64,000 bases of DNA from positions 806,001 to 870,000 of the forward strand of contig JBMNFB010000001.1 of NCBI GenBank assembly GCA_050949085.1, written 5' to 3'. The notes below the pieces were generated by a model. It saw nothing but the letters and a program-made list of their open reading frames with translations, made no database searches and had not been told where the DNA came from. The DNA is from JBMNFB01 sp050949085. Lineage in GTDB: Bacteria; Bacillota; UBA994; UBA5500. Of the stretch, positions 15,278-22,717 are shown one piece after another (the stretch's first letter is position 1; each line of letters opens with the position of its first letter). The position numbers and the translations under genes are program-made.

Positions 15278-16207
15278 ATGAAACGGGTAGTAAGCATCAG
15301 CTTGGGTTCATCCACCAGAAACAGTGTAGGTGAGATCGAGTTTCTGAACGAAAAGGTCCGTATGGAACGTATCGGCACCGACGGTGATTTCAACAAGCTC
15401 CTGCAACTGCTGCGCGAACTCGATGGACAGGTTGACGCCATCGGCACAGGCGGCATCAAGCTTCATGTGCACGCTGCCGGCAAACCCTATCCATTGAGAG
15501 GTTCTAATCTGGTAGCCCAGGCAGTTAAGCGCACACCGCTGGTGGACGGCAGCGGTCTGAAAGACACCATCGAACGCTACGTCTTCCAGCTGATGGAGGA
15601 GCAGGGCATCCAGGTAAAGGGAACCAAGACGCTGCTGATGGTGGGAGTAGACCGTTTCGGGATGGCTGAGGCACTCTGGGAGATGAAGGCCGATGTGGTT
15701 TATGGCGACCTCCTCTTTGCCCTGAACCTCCCCATACCGATTCGCTCATTACGTGCATTGCAGTTCTATGGGGGCTTGATTGGCCCGTTCCTCAAGTTCA
15801 TCCCCTTCAAGTGGCTATACCCGATCGGCAAAGAGCAGGAGAAAATCACACCGCGCTTCACCAACTATTATCAGTGGGCCGATATTATCGCCGGCGACTT
15901 TCTCTATATTCGGCGCTACATGCCGGATAATCTGGACGGCAAAGTGATTGTCACCAATACGGTTACGGCGGCTGACGTCGAGGAACTGCGCAAGCGCAAT
16001 GTGCGCACCTTGATCACATCTTCGCCCAACATCGGTGGCCGATCGTTTGCCACCAATGTGCTGGAAGCGATGCTGGTAGCGCTCTCCGGTAAGGGGCGTC
16101 CGCTGACGCATACAGAGTATATGGAGCTGCTGGAGCAGATTGATTATCAGCCGCGCATTGAGAACCTGCAAGTTGGGAGCGGGGCTCAGGTGGCCAGCAA
16201 CGACTAG
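15278..16207 (+). CDS. Conserved protein of unknown function (often named quinate 5-dehydrogenase)
   Basis: 309 residues. It matches a Firmicutes family whose members start KRVVSISLGSS and contain IGTDGDFNK, DAIGTGGIKLH, KRTPLVDGSGLKDTLER-like and TLLMVGVDRFGMAEAL segments. Databases often call it quinate 5-dehydrogenase, but I see no Rossmann GxGxxG of shikimate dehydrogenases at the N-terminus and no shikimate genes nearby; I would not use that name as a function. Late segments DVVYGDLLFALNLPIPI and VTNTVTAADVEELRKRNVRTLITSSP look like an alpha/beta enzyme core. The ATG at 15278 has TAGGAGG 8 nt upstream. It has its own strong promoter and ends at a bidirectional terminator. Confidence 0.75.
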   Translation: MKRVVSISLGSSTRNSVGEIEFLNEKVRMERIGTDGDFNKLLQLLRELDGQVDAIGTGGIKLHVHAAGKPYPLRGSNLVAQAVKRTPLVDGSGLKDTIERYVFQLMEEQGIQVKGTKTLLMVGVDRFGMAEALWEMKADVVYGDLLFALNLPIPIRSLRALQFYGGLIGPFLKFIPFKWLYPIGKEQEKITPRFTNYYQWADIIAGDFLYIRRYMPDNLDGKVIVTNTVTAADVEELRKRNVRTLITSSPNIGGRSFATNVLEAMLVALSGKGRPLTHTEYMELLEQIDYQPRIENLQVGSGAQVASND

Positions 16208-16260
16208 ATCGGCGCTCCAGGGCAGGATTTTCATAACTGACAAGCAAAAACAGCATAATA

Positions 16261-16286
16261 AAAGAGGGCAACACGCTGCCCTCTTT
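16261..16286. terminator. Bidirectional terminator between convergent genes
   Basis: AAAGAGGGCA and TGCCCTCTTT form a 10-bp stem with a 6-nt loop, AT-flanked on both sides, between the unknown gene (plus) and the SASP gene (minus). Confidence 0.85.
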
Positions 16287-16304
16287 ATCGTTTCTGCGCG
16301 CCGA

Positions 16305-16541
16305 TTATCCCTGTGACTGGTAGCTGTTGATCAAAGCCTCCTGGGCCATTTTGATCATCCGTTGCACCATCTTGCCGCCAACAGCGCCGCAATCGCGAGA
16401 GGTCAGGTTGCCCCAGTAGTCTTCGGATCCCTGGTAGACGGGCAACCCCAACTCCGCAGCAATTTCATATTTCATATTGTCCAATGCCTGATGCGCCTGC
16501 GGGATGAGCTGCCTGTTGCTGGTATCGCTTCCTCGTGCCAT
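16305..16541 (-). CDS. Alpha/beta-type small acid-soluble spore protein (SASP)
   Basis: 78 residues, typical size. It carries both SASP signatures: ALDNMKYEIAAELGL, which includes the germination-protease cleavage context (E followed by IA), and DYWGNLTSRDCGAVGGKMVQRMI, the DNA-binding C-terminal helix motif. These proteins coat DNA in the forespore, force the A form and protect it from UV; GPR degrades them in germination. The ATG at 16541 is preceded by GAAAGGGGGGATTGCAGAA. Expression should be from a sigma-G promoter, which I could not locate with confidence. Its presence marks the organism as a spore former. Confidence 0.95.
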   Translation of the reverse strand: MARGSDTSNRQLIPQAHQALDNMKYEIAAELGLPVYQGSEDYWGNLTSRDCGAVGGKMVQRMIKMAQEALINSYQSQG

Positions 16542-16833
16542 TTCTGCAATCCCCCCTTTCACTGACTAGCGTTCCCGCAGAGCAATGGAGGCATGTTGCA
16601 GAAAATAAGGCGCGACAGCTAAGGTTTGGCGACGCACTGCAGATGATGTTGGTCCTACAGGCAATTGCATGAAGCGCGTTCTGAAAACCAGGGAATTTCC
16701 CGGCGGATTTTAGCAGCGCACCCAAACATGACGTTATTTCGAGGAAGTCCTGCGTGATGTTTGTTCTGTGTGATCAAGGAATGTCCCACATCCACTGGGC
16801 ACGATTCTAAGCGTAAGGGCGAGGTGAAGCGGT

Positions 16834-17706
16834 TTGCGCTGGAGAAGACAGCTAAAGTGCCTTGGGCTCGCCCTCGCCCTTTCCTGGTTGCTTGGCTGTC
16901 ACGGCAATACGGTGGCGGCCCCGCCATTTCGGCCGCTACACCGCCGAGTGGTGGTAGTCGACGCCGGACACGGCGGGATCGATGCCGGCAGTCAGATCGC
17001 TGGCGGCGTGGCGGAAAAAACGATTAACCTGCAGCTGGCGCTGCAACTAAGGGATGCACTGCAACGCATGGGAGCCACGGTGATTCTCACCCGTGAAAGC
17101 GATGTTGCGCTCAGCCGCGAGAACAGGGTCTATCGCGGCCGCCACCGCGAAGACTTGACCTGTCGCGTCCAGATTATCAACTCGCTGCAGCCTGACGTCT
17201 GGATCAGTCTGCACTGTAACAGTGCGCCAGGTGATACCCGCGCCCGCGGCGCCATCGTCTATTATCATCGCCGCAACCCTGCCAACGCCACCCTGGCGCG
17301 CGCCGTGCAGAACAGGCTGAACAGCCTTGACCTGCAACCGTTCGCTGCCAAACCGGTCAGGCACAAGCCTGTGGCGGCGAATTATTTCCTGTTACGCAAT
17401 AGCCAATCGGTAGGCGTCCTGGTGGAGGCTGGCTACCTGAGCAACGCCACAGATCTGCGCCTACTGCAGGATGCAGCGTGGCAGCGGGCCTTTGCCGAGA
17501 ACCTGGCATTGGGCATCTGGGACTATCTCCGTGTCGGGCCGGAAGGGCCAGCGGAGTATCTCCATCGCGACACTGGAGAGCTGTCAACCAAGGGTACTCA
17601 AACGCTTCGACGAGGACAGGGCATCACCCCGAAGGCGCCTTGCGATCGGCCGTTAGTTCAAAGTAAGCGGAACGGGACGGGCTGTAAGGTACGAGCCGAT
17701 GTTTGA
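16834..17706 (+). CDS. cwlD: N-acetylmuramoyl-L-alanine amidase, CwlD-like, with unusual C-terminal tail
   Basis: 290 residues. A short hydrophobic N-terminus (about residues 8-21, ending LLGC) gives export, perhaps as a lipoprotein. The Amidase_3 domain has zinc ligands His46 (DAGHGGID), Glu61 (AEKTINL) and His127 (SLHCNS) and catalytic Glu198 (VEAGYLSN). CwlD makes muramic-delta-lactam in the spore cortex with PdaA, which fits the neighbouring SASP gene. The start is TTG 16834 with GAGGTG 7 nt upstream. The catalytic domain ends near residue 230; residues from about 261 onward are encoded by dispersed repeat copy B, so the natural C-terminus has probably been replaced. Confidence 0.85.
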   Translation: MRWRRQLKCLGLALALSWLLGCHGNTVAAPPFRPLHRRVVVVDAGHGGIDAGSQIAGGVAEKTINLQLALQLRDALQRMGATVILTRESDVALSRENRVYRGRHREDLTCRVQIINSLQPDVWISLHCNSAPGDTRARGAIVYYHRRNPANATLARAVQNRLNSLDLQPFAAKPVRHKPVAANYFLLRNSQSVGVLVEAGYLSNATDLRLLQDAAWQRAFAENLALGIWDYLRVGPEGPAEYLHRDTGELSTKGTQTLRRGQGITPKAPCDRPLVQSKRNGTGCKVRADV

Positions 17707-17946
17707 CAGGCGAACATCGCTTTATTCAGCACGCACGCAAGTATCTGCGGACTTGTTAGAGCAGCAACTGGCTGAGCCCGCCCTTGCAGTATTCCGCTAG
17801 TGCATCATATCCTCAAGCGTCATTCAGAACCTGAGATCATCCCCTGAGGCGGGCGAGTTTTGCTTCTCCCCGTCTCGTTTCGCTTGATACAATACTCTGG
17901 AGGCATCGCCAGCGCCGGAGGGGGTGTGCCCTGGCTGAGTGATGCC
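17615..17946. repeat. Dispersed non-coding repeat, copy B
   Basis: Second copy of the repeat at 4477-4730, same orientation. Shared blocks: GACAGGGCATC (17615-17625), a 17-nt identical block (17665-17681), AGAGCAGCAACTG (17758-17770), GGCGGGCGAGTTTTGCT (17848-17864), and TTTCGCTTGAT. It contains about 72 nt more than copy A, including a hairpin GATGTT...AACATC at 17699-17719. Its left end lies inside the amidase ORF and its right end stops a few bases before the scfB stop codon. Confidence 0.7.
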
Positions 17947-17952
17947 GCTGTC

Positions 17953-19305
17953 CTACTCGCTTGGCTCGGCCCACTTCGTCTGTGCCTGCACATGCAGGGC
18001 ACATTCCAACCGCTTTTTCTGCAGGGCGCAGGCCAGCACATTGGGCTTGTTGAAATCGCCGTGGGTGAACCATGCGTTAGCCGTACATCCACCTGAGCAG
18101 AAGAAGCGGGCCCAGCAATCGACGCACTCATCTTTCTGGTAGAGGTTGACCGCCTGCAGTTGCTGCGAAAGCTCCAGATTGGTGAGACCGGTCTGCACAC
18201 TCCCCATTTTGAACTGGGGAAGGCCAACAAACTGGTGGCAGGGATAGAGATCGCCGTTAGGCGCCACCGCCAGGTAATCGTACCCAGCGCCGCAGCCGGT
18301 CACCCGCTTGATCAGGCAAGGGCCATGATCAAGGCTGATGTTGAAGTGGAAAAAGCTGAACGGCTTCCCCGCCTGATAGCGCTGCACATAGAAATCAGCC
18401 AGCTTCTCGTATTCAGCCTCCAGCTGCGGCAAATCCTCCGGCCGCAGCGTATAGTCCATCTCCGGCGAACCCACGACCGGCTCCAGCGAGATGACATCAA
18501 AGCCCAGCTCGACCATGTGTCTGGCGTCGGCAGCAAAGTCGAGATTGTGGCGGGTATAGGTGCCGCGCACATAGTAGTTATCGTTGTTGCGGGAGGCCAC
18601 CAGCTGCTGCATCCTGGGCACTATCCGCTCATAACTGCCGACACCGCTGGGGAACGGCCGCGCCCGATCGTTCACTTCCTGACGCCCATCCAGACTGAGC
18701 ACGACAGCGATCTTCTCCTGGTTGAGAAATTCGACGATCTCGTCGTTAAGCAGCGTGCAATTGGTGGTCAGTGTGAAGCGAAACTGCTTGCCGCTCTCTC
18801 GCTCCAACTGATGGCCGTAGGCAACCAGTTCCCTGACAACCGGGAAGTTGAGCAGCGGCTCGCCGCCGAAAAAGTCGACCTCCAGGTTAATGCGCGGGCC
18901 GGAGGTCCTGACCAGCATCTCCAGCGCTGCTCGCCCCACCTCGACCGGCATCAGTTCGCGCTTACCGCCAAAAGGCCCTGTCCCGGCAAAGCAGTAGGTG
19001 CATCGCAGGTTGCAGTCGTGAGCCAGGTGCAGGCAGAGTGCCTTGACCAGCGGCTCCCCCACCGGAAGTTGCGGCTCTGGCAGCGGTTCATTCGCCAGCT
19101 GCTCCGTAACGGCCAACTGCTGCAGTTCCTGCAATGCTTCCTGCACCTGGGTCCAGGGATAGCTGTCCCCCAGATGGGCACGCACCGCCGCCTCGTTCAG
19201 CGCCGGAGCGTCAAGTATATCCCAGATCAGCTGATCGATCTCATGCAGGCTGTTGCTGTTTTCCTCAAAGAGATATTTATGGCCAAGAATTTCAAACTTG
19301 TGCAA
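17953..19305 (-). CDS. scfB: Thioether cross-link-forming SCIFF peptide maturase (radical SAM/SPASM)
   Basis: 450 residues. An N-terminal RiPP-recognition-like domain (residues 1-75) is followed by the radical-SAM cluster motif with Cys98, Cys102 and Cys105 (HDCNLRCTYCFAG), then GGEPLLNF, and a SPASM region with CGAGYDYLAVAPNGDLYPCHQF, ECVDCWARFFCSGGC and a late cysteine. This is the SCIFF maturase that installs cysteine-to-threonine/serine alpha-carbon thioethers in the partner peptide. The start is TTG 19305 with GAGGAGG 8 nt upstream. The peptide gene is 222 nt upstream in the same direction, separated by a terminator; an extended -10 element before scfB gives a second promoter. Confidence 0.95.
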   Translation of the reverse strand: MHKFEILGHKYLFEENSNSLHEIDQLIWDILDAPALNEAAVRAHLGDSYPWTQVQEALQELQQLAVTEQLANEPLPEPQLPVGEPLVKALCLHLAHDCNLRCTYCFAGTGPFGGKRELMPVEVGRAALEMLVRTSGPRINLEVDFFGGEPLLNFPVVRELVAYGHQLERESGKQFRFTLTTNCTLLNDEIVEFLNQEKIAVVLSLDGRQEVNDRARPFPSGVGSYERIVPRMQQLVASRNNDNYYVRGTYTRHNLDFAADARHMVELGFDVISLEPVVGSPEMDYTLRPEDLPQLEAEYEKLADFYVQRYQAGKPFSFFHFNISLDHGPCLIKRVTGCGAGYDYLAVAPNGDLYPCHQFVGLPQFKMGSVQTGLTNLELSQQLQAVNLYQKDECVDCWARFFCSGGCTANAWFTHGDFNKPNVLACALQKKRLECALHVQAQTKWAEPSE

Positions 19306-19352
19306 CCGATATTCCTCCTCGTAACAGAAACCAGTGCCTATATTGCCGTATC

Positions 19353-19361
19353 ATTATAGCA
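19353..19361 (-). promoter_or_regulatory. Extended -10 promoter for scfB
   Basis: On the minus strand TGCTATAAT (19361-19353) is an extended -10 element about 48 nt before the TTG start; no clear -35. Confidence 0.5.
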
Positions 19362-19472
19362 CAAGCGCACAGCCGGCTAGCGACTACTCCCTGGTGAGCA
19401 GGGCCAGGGCTAGCGCCTGCTTCGCCACTATAGGCGACCTTCTTCAGCGGTCCCGAGCCTTCTGCGCACATC

Positions 19473-19505
19473 AAAAATCTGACCCTGGCCAGGCCAGGGT
19501 CAGAT
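19473..19505 (-). terminator. Terminator between the SCIFF peptide gene and scfB
   Basis: A 14-bp perfect inverted repeat (19477-19490 with 19492-19505) begins 21 nt after the peptide stop and is followed by T5 on the minus strand. It should make the peptide mRNA much more abundant than the maturase mRNA. Confidence 0.9.
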
Positions 19506-19526
19506 CCGCAAGCTCGTAGAACTCGC

Positions 19527-19673
19527 CTATTTGCTCTTCTGCTCGCAAACCTGGTTGCCGACGGTGCAAGACGTCTTGCAGGCCGATTGGCAGGAGGTTT
19601 GACATTCCTTGCAGCCCATATGGGCGGTTACCTGAGGTCTGCTTCCAGCGTGAATCGTTTTGATATGCTTCAT
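19527..19673 (-). CDS. scfA: SCIFF peptide, six-cysteine RiPP precursor
   Basis: 48 residues. It starts MKHIKTIHAG like other SCIFF peptides and has exactly six cysteines at 21, 24, 28, 32, 36 and 43 in the canonical pattern (GCKECQTSCQSACKTSC then VGNQVCE). SCIFF (six cysteines in forty-five residues) is nearly universal in Clostridia; the maturase ScfB forms thioethers between cysteines and neighbouring Thr/Ser residues. The mature function is unknown. The gene has a consensus-like promoter (19709-19737) and its own terminator. No leader protease or exporter gene is adjacent. Confidence 0.96.
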   Translation of the reverse strand: MKHIKTIHAGSRPQVTAHMGCKECQTSCQSACKTSCTVGNQVCEQKSK

Positions 19674-19708
19674 TATGTACAACCCTTTCCCATAAGTTTG
19701 CACTGTTT

Positions 19709-19737
19709 ATTATAGCATAACCACAAAGGCAGGTGAA
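19709..19737 (-). promoter_or_regulatory. Promoter of the SCIFF peptide gene
   Basis: Minus strand: TTCACC (19737-19732), 17-nt spacer, TATAAT (19714-19709). Predicted start about 30 nt before the ATG at 19673. Confidence 0.75.
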
Positions 19738-19805
19738 GATGACTGCCTGGCCCGCAGCACTCGACAGGCGGGGCTAACCCTCCAGGTAAGCTCCTATTCT
19801 GACCG

Positions 19806-20714
19806 TCAGTCCAGCACCGCCAGATTGTAGATCTGCGCCAGATCCCGCAATACCCTGACGCCAGCCAGGCTGTTGCCTTTCTCGTCCAGAGCCGGAGCAA
19901 TGACGCCGATCCCCATTTGACGGGGGACTACGGCCATGATCGCCCCGGAGACGCCGCTCTTGGCAGGGATGCCTACCTTGATGGCAAATTCGCCGGAGGC
20001 ATCGTACATGCCGCACGTATACATGAATGTGCGGGCGATGCGCAGAATCTCTGCTGAAAGCGGCGGATCGGCCTCGGGCCCCTGGGCCAGGCGCCGCGCC
20101 AGTCGCGACAAACCCTCCACATCGGTCTCGATGGAACACTGGCGGAAATAGAGGTCCAGCACATCATCCACATCGCCGCTGATGGCATGGATATCCCGCA
20201 GGAAATAGCCGATGGCCCGGTTGCGATCGCCAGTGGCCTTTTCTGACCGGTAGACCCGCTCATTGAACCCTACTTTCTCTGGCCCAGCGATGGCGGCAAT
20301 GAAGTCATAGAGTCGCTGGAAGCGCTCATCCACATCTCTGCCCTGGATCAGAGCAGTGGTGGCAATAGCCCCGGCGTTGATCAGCGGGTTCAGCGGACGC
20401 AGCGAGGAAAATGTCTCCAGCTTGACAATGGAGTTGAATGCGTCGCCGGTGGGCTCCATGCCGATCCGGCTGAACACACCATCCGCCCCCCTGTCCTGCA
20501 GGGCCAGCATCAGGGCAAAGACTTTGGAGACACTCTGCAGAGTGAATCGCAGATCATAGTCGCCCGCCTGATAGAGCCGCCCATCGAGGGTTGACACGGC
20601 AACCCCAATTGCATGGGGATTGCTGTTGGCCAATTCGGGGATGTATGTGGCCACCTGCCCCAGGCTGGTCAGGCTGCGGCTGGCGTTGATTACCGCTTCT
20701 AACGTTGCTTGCAT
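19806..20714 (-). CDS. glsA: Glutaminase A
   Basis: 302 residues, usual length for bacterial Glutaminase A (serine beta-lactamase-like fold). The nucleophile/base pair is Ser61 and Lys64 in FTLQSVSKVFAL; other family segments are EPTGDAFNSI, PLNPLINAGAI, NRAIGYFLRD, CSIETD-like and GVSGAIMAVVP. It hydrolyses L-glutamine to glutamate and ammonia in the cytoplasm. The ATG at 20714 follows AAAGGGTGAGGGA. It lies 60 nt downstream of the 5'-nucleotidase gene and may be the last gene of the operon that starts with the D-aminopeptidase. Confidence 0.93.
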   Translation of the reverse strand: MQATLEAVINASRSLTSLGQVATYIPELANSNPHAIGVAVSTLDGRLYQAGDYDLRFTLQSVSKVFALMLALQDRGADGVFSRIGMEPTGDAFNSIVKLETFSSLRPLNPLINAGAIATTALIQGRDVDERFQRLYDFIAAIAGPEKVGFNERVYRSEKATGDRNRAIGYFLRDIHAISGDVDDVLDLYFRQCSIETDVEGLSRLARRLAQGPEADPPLSAEILRIARTFMYTCGMYDASGEFAIKVGIPAKSGVSGAIMAVVPRQMGIGVIAPALDEKGNSLAGVRVLRDLAQIYNLAVLD

Positions 20715-20774
20715 TCCCTCACCCTTTTCGTCAGGCTCTCCAACCCTACCTCACTTAGTCTGCCCCACTGCCGC

Positions 20775-21683
20775 CTACTCCTTGTTGCGCACCCCGGCTG
20801 GCACGTGCCCAGTTGGTACCACCTGCGCAGCCAGGTCGCAGTAGTGTCGCTGATCGTCAAAGAAAATGTGCGGTCGATATTGACGCAGGGTAGGCACCTT
20901 GTCCAGCCCGCCCAGGAAAAAGGCCTCATCTACCTGCACGCCCCAATGCCGTAGCGTCTTGATAGCTCGCTTGTGCGAAGGGGCGTTGCGGGCCGTGACC
21001 AGGGCCGTGCGAATCGGCACCCTTGCCCCTGACTGATAGGCCTTCTGCAGCCGATTGATCGCTTCCAGAAAAGGCATAAAGGGACCGGCACCCAGCGGCT
21101 GGTCTGATTTCTCGCGCTCATGCTGGAGGAATCCAGACAATCCCTCCTGCTGATAAATCTGCTCCGCTTCATCGCTGAAGAGCACGGCGTCGCCGTCAAA
21201 GGCGATGCGGATCTCGTCGGTCTCATCATCGGTAAGATCCAGCCCCCTGAGAATGGTCGCCGCAGCGTAGCCGTGGCTCAGGGCCAGGCGGACATCGCCT
21301 GGGTCAGCCGAGAGAAAGAGGTCGGCCTGGAACGCCGGCAGATACTGATACGGAGAGCGGCTGCTGGTGAACGCCGCCCGGGTGATTGGCAGCGCATAGT
21401 GCTCGATGGAGTTAAAGATGCGCAGGCCAGTATTGGCGTCATTCCGCGAGATGAGGATTACTTCCACCGCCGGCTCATCTGATTCCGGATAGCGCAGCGC
21501 CAGCAGACGCTTGATCAGCGGAAACGCCACCCCTGGCTGCAGCACATCATCTTCGTGCTCAATCTGATATTCCACATAGCGGGCCAGCCCCTCGGTTTCA
21601 TAGACCCGATGGCTCTCTTCCAGATTGAAGAGGGCCCGGGAAGAGATGGCGATAACCAGGCGATTCTCAAGTAAGGCCGACAT
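20775..21683 (-). CDS. 5'-nucleotidase (cytosolic PF06189 family)
   Basis: 302 residues. The sequence LVIAISSRALFNLEESHRVYETEG near the N-terminus (a SS-R-A-L-F motif with D replaced as in the family), IEHYALPITRAAFTSSRSPYQYL, and IAFDGDAVLFSDEAE are hallmarks of the 5-nucleotidase family related to mammalian cytosolic NT5C1. It should dephosphorylate nucleoside 5'-monophosphates. The ATG lies 6 nt after the stop of the D-aminopeptidase gene and lacks a strong ribosome site, so it relies on translational coupling. The combination of a nucleotidase with a peptidase and glutaminase suggests a nutrient-salvage operon, by inference only. Confidence 0.87.
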   Translation of the reverse strand: MSALLENRLVIAISSRALFNLEESHRVYETEGLARYVEYQIEHEDDVLQPGVAFPLIKRLLALRYPESDEPAVEVILISRNDANTGLRIFNSIEHYALPITRAAFTSSRSPYQYLPAFQADLFLSADPGDVRLALSHGYAAATILRGLDLTDDETDEIRIAFDGDAVLFSDEAEQIYQQEGLSGFLQHEREKSDQPLGAGPFMPFLEAINRLQKAYQSGARVPIRTALVTARNAPSHKRAIKTLRHWGVQVDEAFFLGGLDKVPTLRQYRPHIFFDDQRHYCDLAAQVVPTGHVPAGVRNKE

Positions 21684-21689
21684 GAGACT

Positions 21690-22517
21690 TTACAGCCAGC
21701 CCTGCCCGGTAGCTCCGCTAATGATCAGGCAGCCCAGCAGCTGCCTGTAGGCCGAGAGATAGCAGTCGGACTGGACCGCTACCACTTTCGGGCCACGCCT
21801 CTCCACGCCGGGGAAGAGAGTGCACATGTGGGCCATGCTGGTCAGCTTGGTGGTCAGCTGAAACTCCACAGGGCCAGGGATCTGGTGCGGCTGCAGCTCG
21901 GGCAGACGTTCCAGAGCCCGCTTGGCGGCTGCCTTAATCAGCTCATACGTCTTCTTCGGCGATAACAGCTTGGCGGCATAGCGATCGATGGCTTCCTTGG
22001 TGGCCACCGTCTCGATGTCGCCCAGGAAGCGTTTTGCTTCGGCACAGACAACGTTATCGCCCACCACCAGCGCTACCGGCACGCCGTAAGCACCGGCAAT
22101 CCCGGCATTGATGGCGGTCTCGCCGACAACGACACCGTTGCGCTTAATCTCGGTGACAACGCCACCGTAGATGGTGTGATTCATCACTGCGTCTTCATTG
22201 CCTTCGTGAGCGTGATAGCCGATGAAAAAGACGGCATCGAAAGTCTCGTCGATGCACTCCATCTGCAGCAGATGCTTGTTGCTGCCGCTGATCAGCGAGG
22301 CCCGCTGATCCAGCTCTTCAATCAGGATGTTCGTCATGCTGCCATGCGCATCGTTCACTAGCACCTCGCTGGCGCCGGCCTCAAAGGCACCCTCGATGGC
22401 TGCGTTTACTTCCTGCGTGAGCAGTTTGCACATCCGGGTATAGCCGGCGTCGCGCATATGCTTGGCACTGGCGATACCGGTACCGCCTTCCATATCAACT
22501 GAAATGTAAACCTTCAT
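21690..22517 (-). CDS. M55 family D-aminopeptidase (DppA-like)
   Basis: 275 residues. It begins KVYISVDMEGGTGIAS, the M55 metal-binding motif (Asp in S-x-D-M-E-G), followed by VNDAHGSMTN, FFIGYHAHEG, and MNHTIYGG with further zinc ligands. DppA of Bacillus forms a decamer that cleaves D-amino-acid N-termini such as D-Ala-D-Ala, helping recycle cell-wall peptides. The ATG at 22517 has GGAGGTGG 7 nt upstream; the TTG at 22523 in the same frame is less likely. It is the first gene of a probable three-gene operon. Confidence 0.92.
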   Translation of the reverse strand: MKVYISVDMEGGTGIASAKHMRDAGYTRMCKLLTQEVNAAIEGAFEAGASEVLVNDAHGSMTNILIEELDQRASLISGSNKHLLQMECIDETFDAVFFIGYHAHEGNEDAVMNHTIYGGVVTEIKRNGVVVGETAINAGIAGAYGVPVALVVGDNVVCAEAKRFLGDIETVATKEAIDRYAAKLLSPKKTYELIKAAAKRALERLPELQPHQIPGPVEFQLTTKLTSMAHMCTLFPGVERRGPKVVAVQSDCYLSAYRQLLGCLIISGATGQGWL

Positions 22518-22717
22518 TAACAATCCACCTCCGCAAATGATAATTCAGACCTGGTCTGTAGCTCAGGCAAAAGAACGATCGCTTGAGCAAAACACTCCTT
22601 GCAGCATTTCTACAGGCGCAATGCTCTCTCCTGCTGAATAGGCTCGTCCATTTTCCGTTGCCAGAGCCTCTAGGGACGAGGCATAATGAGGTTATAATCA
22701 ACGAGGGGATCAGGATA

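Noticed and set aside
15278..16207. Function quinate 5-dehydrogenase for the conserved unknown gene.
   Set aside because: No dehydrogenase nucleotide-binding motif at the usual place and no pathway context; name retained only as a database label.
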